This document shows positions 59,267-64,000 of a stretch of 64,000 bases of DNA, piece by piece. Each line of letters starts with the position of its first letter. The stretch's first letter is position 1. The notes under the pieces were generated by a model. The model saw only the letters and a list, made by a program, of their open reading frames with translations. It had not been told where the DNA came from and did no database searches. This stretch comes from Streptomyces sp. HD. Its GTDB lineage: Bacteria > Actinomycetota > Actinomycetes > Streptomycetales > Streptomycetaceae. The DNA is taken from the NCBI RefSeq assembly GCF_028369295.1, contig NZ_JAQMYP010000036.1, positions 43,450 through 107,449 of the forward strand, given 5' to 3'. The translations under genes and the position numbers were made by a program.

Positions 59267-60067
59267 TCAGTAGCGCCCTGGTGGCGGAGGGTAGCCGTAT
59301 CCCGCGGCCGGGGCCTGGACGGATGCGGGGGCGTGTGCCTCGCGGTCGTAGAAGGGCCGGCCGTTCGCGCGCATCCACATGGCGACCGGGTCGAACTCGT
59401 CGGACATCGCCACGGTCGAGACGGGCAGTCCGTCCGGGACCGCGCCGATCGACTGCGACATCATCGAGCGCACCGAGTCCACGGCGGGCGGGCTGGTGTC
59501 GTACACGTCGAGCCCGATGGCGAGATACGGCGCGCCGAGCGCCGGCTGTACCCAGGCGCGGCGCAGGGAACGGACGGCCGGGGTGCGGTGGGCGTTCTGC
59601 GCGAGCAGGGCGTAGAACTGCGGGATCTCGATGCCGGGCTCAGTCAGGCGGAGCGGGCCGGCGGGCTGGCGGTCCAGGCCGGTGGCGATGCGGCGCAGGT
59701 CGAGCCAGGGGATGCCGACGCCGCCGCCGGGGGCGTGCGGGTTGAGCCAGAGGCCGTAGTGGTCCGGGTAGAGGGTGCGCGCGACGTCGACACCGTCGAC
59801 GACCTCGTAGCTGCGGTTCCAGCCGCTGGCGGACAGCTCCTGGGCGGAGGTGACGCAGGGGGCGTAGCCGTGGCCGTCGACCTCCATGTTTCCGTACTGG
59901 GCGTCCGGGGAGCCGGCCTGGCCGTGCCACAGCAGCATCCAGACCTGGCCGGTGGCGGGGGTGGCAAGGGCGCGCAGGAGGGCCTCATAGGCGTCGTAGC
60001 GCCCGGGCGTCACCTGGCGCAGCATGTGCTCGACCTGTCCGGTCGAGGTCGTGCCGCTCGCGCTCAC
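59267..60067 (-). CDS. SseB-family protein (enhanced serine sensitivity-like)
   Basis: 266 aa. N-terminal SseB domain (DAYEALLRALATPATGQVWM, PHAPGGGVGIPWLDLRRIAT) and C-terminal SseB_C-like part (TPAVRSLRRAWVQPALGAPY, AMWMRANGRPFYDREA), ending in a Gly/Tyr/Pro-rich tail. The family was named from E. coli SseB; the biochemical role is unknown. GTG 60067 is chosen for its GAAGGGG site. Followed on the same strand by the opp leader; preceded by a paralogue, so the pair probably arose by duplication. Confidence 0.85.
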   Translation of the reverse strand: MSASGTTSTGQVEHMLRQVTPGRYDAYEALLRALATPATGQVWMLLWHGQAGSPDAQYGNMEVDGHGYAPCVTSAQELSASGWNRSYEVVDGVDVARTLYPDHYGLWLNPHAPGGGVGIPWLDLRRIATGLDRQPAGPLRLTEPGIEIPQFYALLAQNAHRTPAVRSLRRAWVQPALGAPYLAIGLDVYDTSPPAVDSVRSMMSQSIGAVPDGLPVSTVAMSDEFDPVAMWMRANGRPFYDREAHAPASVQAPAAGYGYPPPPGRY

Positions 60068-60158
60068 CGTTACCGCCCCTTCGGGAAACATGGCTTTTCG
60101 CTCCCAGCTTAGGCTCTCCGCTGGGCGAGCCGTTGAGAGCTCGGTACTTAATGTGGTC

Positions 60159-60240
60159 TGCCGTCTGCGGATTCATTGTGGCTGGTCGCGCCCCGCGGCG
60201 GAGCCGCATATGTCACGGCCCCGCGCCCCTGACGGAGCGC
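60159..60240 (+). repeat. Dispersed intergenic repeat, copy 2
   Basis: Second copy of the element at 36379-36468, same orientation, with the identical block CGCGGCGGAGCCGCATAT. It lies between the two SseB-family genes. Confidence 0.65.
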
Positions 60241-60254
60241 TGCCCCCAGGGCGT

Positions 60255-61046
60255 TCAAAAATCCCGCTGGTAGAAGGGACGGACCTTCTGGCGCATCCAC
60301 TCGATCACCGGGTCCTGGGCCACGTCCAGGAGGACGAGGTTGACCGGCCACTGGACCGGGGTGCGGCCCAGGGCGCGGGCGAGGGCGTCCATGGGGGCCG
60401 CGCGCAAGTCGCCCTCCCGCTGGGAGAGTTCGACGCCTATGAACATCACCGGGGTGGCCGTCTCGATCGCCGCGAGGCAGCGGCGGGCCGTGGCGACGAC
60501 GCCGGTCTCGGCGAACTCGGCGGACGCCGTGGCGAGGAAGTCGACCGGCTCTTCCTGCCAGTCGGGTTCGTAGAGCCTGACGCGGCCGCCGGAGGTGAGG
60601 CCGTCCAGCGGGGTGCGGCCCACCCGGCAGAGCTCGGCGACCGCAGCCGGGGGCAGCGGGACACCGACCACGCCGTCCGGGTTCAGGGCGATGCCGATCT
60701 GCGGGGGCAGCCCGCGGGCGAACTCCACCGCGGGGGCGATGGTGTACGACATGTGGGAGGCGACGACCTGGCGGAACTGTTCCTCGGAGCTGAAGACCGG
60801 GACGTACGCCTGGCCCGCGATCTCCACCGTGGGCAGGTCCAGCGGGCCGCTCTGCGGGCCGCCGCCGCTGGGCAGGGGCACCCAGAGGAAGCTGCGGCCC
60901 AGCACCTCGATGATCCGCCCGCCCGCCGAGGGCAGGCCGAGGGAGGCCGAGAGCACCTCCTCCAGCTCGTTGCCGGGCCAGCCGCCGTGCGGGTGGAGGT
61001 GTGTCTGTGCCGGGAAGTCCGCGGGAAGATCCGCCGGGAAGTCCAT
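60255..61046 (-). CDS. SseB-family protein, paralogue
   Basis: 263 aa. N-terminus MDFPADLPADFPAQTHLHPH, then ASLGLPSAGGRIIEVLGRSF, YVPVFSSEEQFRQVVASHMS, FARGLPPQIGIALNPDGVVG and, at the end, DVAQDPVIEWMRQKVRPFYQ. The final WMR-x-RPFY motif matches the WMRANGRPFY end of its neighbour, supporting common descent. ATG 61046 lacks a good ribosome binding site; GTG codons nearby are possible. Function unknown. Confidence 0.84.
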   Translation of the reverse strand: MDFPADLPADFPAQTHLHPHGGWPGNELEEVLSASLGLPSAGGRIIEVLGRSFLWVPLPSGGGPQSGPLDLPTVEIAGQAYVPVFSSEEQFRQVVASHMSYTIAPAVEFARGLPPQIGIALNPDGVVGVPLPPAAVAELCRVGRTPLDGLTSGGRVRLYEPDWQEEPVDFLATASAEFAETGVVATARRCLAAIETATPVMFIGVELSQREGDLRAAPMDALARALGRTPVQWPVNLVLLDVAQDPVIEWMRQKVRPFYQRDF

Positions 61047-61167
61047 CTGTCTGACCGCCTGCTGTGAACCACGTCTGAGACCCAAGAGGCTAGCCGGTGT
61101 CGGCCCCGCCCTGCTCTACGGCCCGTCATCCCGTACTCACGACCGGTCAGCCCGCGCACCCGGGCTG

Positions 61168-61842
61168 TCAGCCGGTGAACCCGATCCGGCGCAGTACGTC
61201 CGCCGCCGAGCGGTCGATCAGGACCGCCGAGTTGCAGCCCTGGGGCAGACGGCCCTTCTCCACCGAGCGCAGGAGGCGGGCGGCCGCCGTGCGGTGGCGG
61301 AGGAAGGCGTAGCGGGAGACGCCTCGGCCGCGCTCGCGTTGGCCTTCCAGGGCGGTGCCGGGGGTGACGTCGAGGAGGAGCAGGTGCAGGGTGCCGCCGC
61401 GGCGGTGGGCCTCGCGGGCCAGCCAGGCGCGCACCCAGGCCTGGGTGCCGCAGTCGTGCACGACGACGCCCTTGCCGGAGCGCAGGGCGCGGCGCAGTCC
61501 GGCGTAGTGCGCCAGGCGGACCAGGGGGCGGTAGACGGCGTAGGGGAGGAAGCCGGGCATGCGGGCGGCCCAGCGGTCCCGGGTGTCCTGGGAGTCGACA
61601 CGGAGGCCCTTCACCGTCCGCCTCATCAGCGTGGACTTGCCGCTGCCGGGCAGACCGGTGACCACGACGAGGTCCTCGGGGCCGAAGAGCAGGGCGTGCG
61701 GGCTGCGGCCGGAGCGCTCGCGCAGATCGCGGACCACACGTGCGTGCAACGTGCCGCGGGCTTCGACAGCGGGGGCCGCGGGCTGCTTGGGCAGCGCGAT
61801 GCCCGAGGTCGTCGCGTACGCCGTGGTGCGCTTCACCGTCAT
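61168..61842 (-). CDS. P-loop AAA-family ATPase/kinase-like protein
   Basis: 224 aa. Walker A VVTGLPGSGKSTLMRRTVKG at about 60-75; switch DSQDTRDRW; basic loop LLLLDVTPGTALEGQRERGR and final LIDRSAADVLRRIGFTG. The pattern resembles nucleotide kinases of the APS/zeta-toxin-like superfamily, in which the Arg-rich lid acts on phosphate. The substrate is not identifiable. GGAGGAGGACG precedes the ATG at 61842. Divergent from the gcv riboswitch operon. Confidence 0.82.
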   Translation of the reverse strand: MTVKRTTAYATTSGIALPKQPAAPAVEARGTLHARVVRDLRERSGRSPHALLFGPEDLVVVTGLPGSGKSTLMRRTVKGLRVDSQDTRDRWAARMPGFLPYAVYRPLVRLAHYAGLRRALRSGKGVVVHDCGTQAWVRAWLAREAHRRGGTLHLLLLDVTPGTALEGQRERGRGVSRYAFLRHRTAAARLLRSVEKGRLPQGCNSAVLIDRSAADVLRRIGFTG

Positions 61843-62018
61843 CGTCCTCCTCCGGGGTCAGGAGTCCCTTCCCCACTGAGCGTAAAGAGAAGGTAATGGA
61901 TGATCTCTCGCATTTTCGTTCGCTTACTGCCACAACCCGGTTACAGACACGGCCCTGCCGAAGCCGGGCCCAGGCGTGCAATGATGTCCGCGCCAACTGC
62001 ATACCGGCCGTTTGAATC

Positions 62019-62239
62019 CGCGCGGGAGAGTCCCCAGCAGTCCATCGCTGGGGCGCCGAAGGAGCAAGTCCCTCCCTTGAATCTCTCAGGCCCCGTTACC
62101 GCGCGGGCGAGGCACATCTGAAAAGCGGGCCACCCCTCTGTCCTGGCGAAGGGGCGTGGCTCCACCCAAGGTGCAAGCCGTGATCGTCCCCGTGGCGGTC
62201 GTGGCGAACCTCTCAGGTTCCGATGACAGATGGGGAGGA
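62019..62239 (+). ncRNA. Tandem glycine riboswitch upstream of gcvT
   Basis: Aptamer 1 is seen in GGGAGAGTCCCC, CGCCGAAGGAGCAAGTCC and AATCTCTCAGGC (62024-62093). The linker ATCTGAAAAGCGGG leads to aptamer 2, with CCAAGGTGCAAGCC, GGCGAACCTCTCAGGTTCCG and GACAGATGGGG. This is the conserved glycine-riboswitch core twice over, followed by a short expression platform before gcvT at 62278. Glycine binding turns on the cleavage genes. The flanking gap 61843-62018 has no gene; it must hold the promoter. Confidence 0.9.
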
Positions 62240-62277
62240 ACGACCTCGCCCGTCATGCCTTTGGAGACAACCGACCG

Positions 62278-63405
62278 ATGAGCAGCACCGCCCCCTCCGA
62301 GAAGCGCCGGACCGCGCTCGATGCCCTGCATCGCTCGCTCGGCGCAACGATGACCGACTTCGCCGGCTGGGACATGCCCCTGCGCTACGGCTCCGAGCGC
62401 GACGAACACAACGCCGTACGGACCAAGGCCGGACTCTTCGACCTCTCCCACATGGGCGAGATCACCGTCACCGGCCCGCAGGCCGCCGCCCTCCTGAACT
62501 TCGCCCTGGTCGGCAACATCGCCTCCGTCGGCGTCGGCCGCGCCCGCTACACCATGATCTGCCAGGCCGACGGCGGCATCCTGGACGACCTGATCGTCTA
62601 CCGGCTCGCCGAGACCGAGTACCTGGTCGTCGCCAACGCCTCCAACGCCCAGGTCGTGCTCGACGCCCTGGTGGAACGATCCGCCGGCTTCGACGCCGAG
62701 GTCCGCGACGACCGCGACGCGTACGCGCTGATCGCCGTGCAGGGCCCCGAGTCCCCCGGCATCCTCAAGTCCCTCACCGACGCCGACCTGGACGGTCTGA
62801 AGTACTACGCCGGCCTGCCCGGCACCGTCGCCGGTGTCCCCGCACTCATCGCCCGCACCGGCTACACCGGCGAGGACGGCTTCGAGCTGTTCGTGCGGCC
62901 GGAGCACGCCGTCGAGCTGTGGCAGGCGCTCACCAAGGCGGGCGAGGGCGTCGGCCTGGTCCCGTGCGGGCTGTCCTGCCGGGACACGCTGCGCCTGGAG
63001 GCGGGCATGCCGCTGTACGGCCATGAGCTGAGCACTTCCCTCACGCCCTTCGACGCCGGGCTCGGCCGGGTGGTGAAGTTCGAGAAGGAGGGCGACTTCG
63101 TCGGGCGTGCGGCGCTGACCGAGGCCGCCGCCCGGGCCGAGGCCGCCCCGCCGCGCGTCCTGGTCGGCCTGATCGCCGAGGGGCGTCGCGTCCCGCGCGC
63201 CGGGTACCCGGTCGTCGCCGGCGGCGAGGTCATCGGCGAGGTCACCTCCGGTGCCCCCTCCCCCACGCTGGGCAAGCCCATCGCCATGGCGTACGTCGAC
63301 TCGGCCCACTCGGCGCCGGGCACGGCGGGCGTCGGTGTGGACATCCGCGGCAGCCACGAGCCGTACGAGGTCGTGGCGCTGCCGTTCTACAAGCGACAGA
63401 AGTAG
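62278..63405 (+). CDS. gcvT: Glycine cleavage system aminomethyltransferase (T-protein)
   Basis: 375 aa; transfers the one-carbon unit from aminomethyl-lipoyl H protein to tetrahydrofolate, releasing ammonia. Seen: DFAGWDMPLRYGSERDEHNA, GLFDLSHMGEI, YTMICQADGGILDDLIVYRL, ARTGYTGEDGFELF and CRDTLRLEAGMPLYGHEL. Start ATG 62278 (MSSTAPSEKRRT) with TTTGGAGA upstream; the frame is open from 62230 but lies in the riboswitch. First gene of gcvT-gcvH-glyA. Confidence 0.96.
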   Translation: MSSTAPSEKRRTALDALHRSLGATMTDFAGWDMPLRYGSERDEHNAVRTKAGLFDLSHMGEITVTGPQAAALLNFALVGNIASVGVGRARYTMICQADGGILDDLIVYRLAETEYLVVANASNAQVVLDALVERSAGFDAEVRDDRDAYALIAVQGPESPGILKSLTDADLDGLKYYAGLPGTVAGVPALIARTGYTGEDGFELFVRPEHAVELWQALTKAGEGVGLVPCGLSCRDTLRLEAGMPLYGHELSTSLTPFDAGLGRVVKFEKEGDFVGRAALTEAAARAEAAPPRVLVGLIAEGRRVPRAGYPVVAGGEVIGEVTSGAPSPTLGKPIAMAYVDSAHSAPGTAGVGVDIRGSHEPYEVVALPFYKRQK

Positions 63406-63532
63406 AGAGACTGGCTCAGAGGCAGTCCGACAGCGGCCTGGGCGTGACCCTGCGCACATTTCCGCTGCTCACACACGTTTCCAGCAGTCCCCCATTCATC
63501 ACCACTCCCGCGCGTACAGGAGAATTCAGGCC

Positions 63533-63910
63533 ATGAGCAACCCCCAGCAGCTGCGCTACAGCAAGGAGCACGAGTGGCTGTCGACCGCCGAGGACGGCGT
63601 GGCGACGGTCGGCATCACCGAGTTCGCGGCCAACGCGCTCGGCGATGTCGTCTACGCCCAGCTCCCCGAGGTCGGCTCGACCGTGACCGCGGGTGACACC
63701 TGCGGCGAGTTGGAGTCGACCAAGTCGGTGTCCGACCTGTACTCCCCTGTCACCGGTGAGATCACCGAGGTCAACGAGGACGTGACGAACGACCCGTCGC
63801 TGGTGAACTCCGCCCCCTTCGAGGGCGGCTGGCTGTTCAAGGTACGCGTCACGGAGGAGCCGTCCGACCTGCTCTCCGCCGACGAGTACGACGCCCACTC
63901 CGCCGGCTGA
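63533..63910 (+). CDS. gcvH: Glycine cleavage system H protein
   Basis: 125 aa lipoyl carrier that shuttles the aminomethyl group between P, T and L proteins. Lipoylated Lys64 in GELESTKSVSDLYSPVTGEI; N-terminus MSNPQQLRYSKEHEWLS. AGGAG precedes the ATG at 63533 by about 9 bases. It lies 127 bases after gcvT, a wide gap without an obvious second promoter. Confidence 0.97.
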   Translation: MSNPQQLRYSKEHEWLSTAEDGVATVGITEFAANALGDVVYAQLPEVGSTVTAGDTCGELESTKSVSDLYSPVTGEITEVNEDVTNDPSLVNSAPFEGGWLFKVRVTEEPSDLLSADEYDAHSAG

Positions 63911-63925
63911 GGAGCAGTCCCCCTT

Positions 63926-64000
63926 ATGTCTGAGATGTCTGACAAGTCGCTTCTGAACGCACCCCTGCACGAGCTGGACCCGGCCGTCGCCGCCGCGGTC
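63926..64000 (+). CDS. glyA: Serine hydroxymethyltransferase, N-terminal fragment (runs off window)
   Basis: 25 codons are visible: MSEMSDKSLLNAPLHELDPA then VAAAV, the usual SHMT start (LHELDPxVAAAV). SHMT interconverts serine and glycine with tetrahydrofolate. GAGGAG lies upstream of the ATG at 63926, 15 bases after gcvH; the ATG at 63935 is an alternative start. Catalytic region not in the window. Confidence 0.9.
   Translation, partial: MSEMSDKSLLNAPLHELDPAVAAAV

Noticed and set aside
61168..64000. Biosynthetic gene cluster associated with the LAL regulator or MMPL exporter
   Set aside because: No polyketide, peptide synthetase, terpene or RiPP core enzyme occurs anywhere in the window.

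Overview
The window is a stretch of high-GC actinobacterial chromosome, almost certainly Streptomyces. Codon third positions are overwhelmingly G or C, GTG starts are frequent, and many genes lack a ribosome binding site. The gene order pruA/PRODH, serA-ilvC-ilvN-ilvB, gatB-gatA-gatC, ligA, mnmA, an opp-type ABC operon and gcvT-gcvH-glyA matches, from memory, the central core region of S. coelicolor around SCO5470-SCO5520. It carries no phage, IS element, CRISPR array, rRNA or tRNA that I can see.

Layout. 1-2.4 kb: proline catabolism (pruA start, proline dehydrogenase) with a divergent PucR-type regulator. 2.4-9.9 kb: an accessory-looking block. It holds a decayed FAD-monooxygenase remnant, a Fur/Zur-type metalloregulator palindrome, and a four-gene peptide/nickel/metallophore-type ABC cassette in which the two permeases are fused into one protein, followed by a divergent TetR/MFS efflux pair. 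10-15.6 kb: serine and branched-chain amino acid synthesis (serA, ilvC, ilvN, ilvB), with a 13-codon Ile-Leu-Val leader peptide and a classical attenuator terminator before ilvB. 15.6-31.5 kb: a membrane GGDEF/degenerate-EAL protein, two oxidoreductases, a secreted sugar-dehydrogenase-like lipoprotein, a large LuxR (LAL) regulator, small conserved Streptomyces proteins, MMPL exporter, GNAT and methyltransferase. 31.5-35.1 kb: the gatC-gatA-(79-aa membrane protein)-gatB operon for tRNA-dependent amidation. 35.3-52.4 kb: TetR/DUF4267 pair, a second GGDEF-EAL protein (complete motifs in both domains), ligA, a short MetE-like protein, SDR, LOG-family protein, DUF427, hydrolase, mnmA, amidase, cysteine desulfurase, small membrane proteins, another TetR, a frameshifted small lipoprotein, thioesterase, esterase and TRIC-type channel. 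52.5-58.9 kb: a complete oligopeptide ABC operon (order C-A-B-D-F). 59.3-61.8 kb: two SseB-family proteins and a P-loop protein. 61.8-64 kb: tandem glycine riboswitch, gcvT, gcvH and the first 25 codons of glyA.

How the genes work together. Cysteine desulfurase and mnmA lie close together and supply and use sulfur for tRNA 2-thiouridine. gatCAB corrects misacylated tRNAs. gcvT/gcvH/glyA interconvert glycine, serine and one-carbon units under glycine control. serA and ilvCNB form a contiguous amino-acid block controlled in part by attenuation. Two c-di-GMP enzymes lie 21 kb apart, one with an apparently dead EAL domain and one with complete motifs. Two distinct Opp-type ABC importers are present: a housekeeping one, and the accessory one whose promoter carries the metal-type operator. 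Promoter -10 boxes placed so that transcription should begin at or near the start codon occur repeatedly, notably at the TetR genes, so leaderless expression is a theme here.
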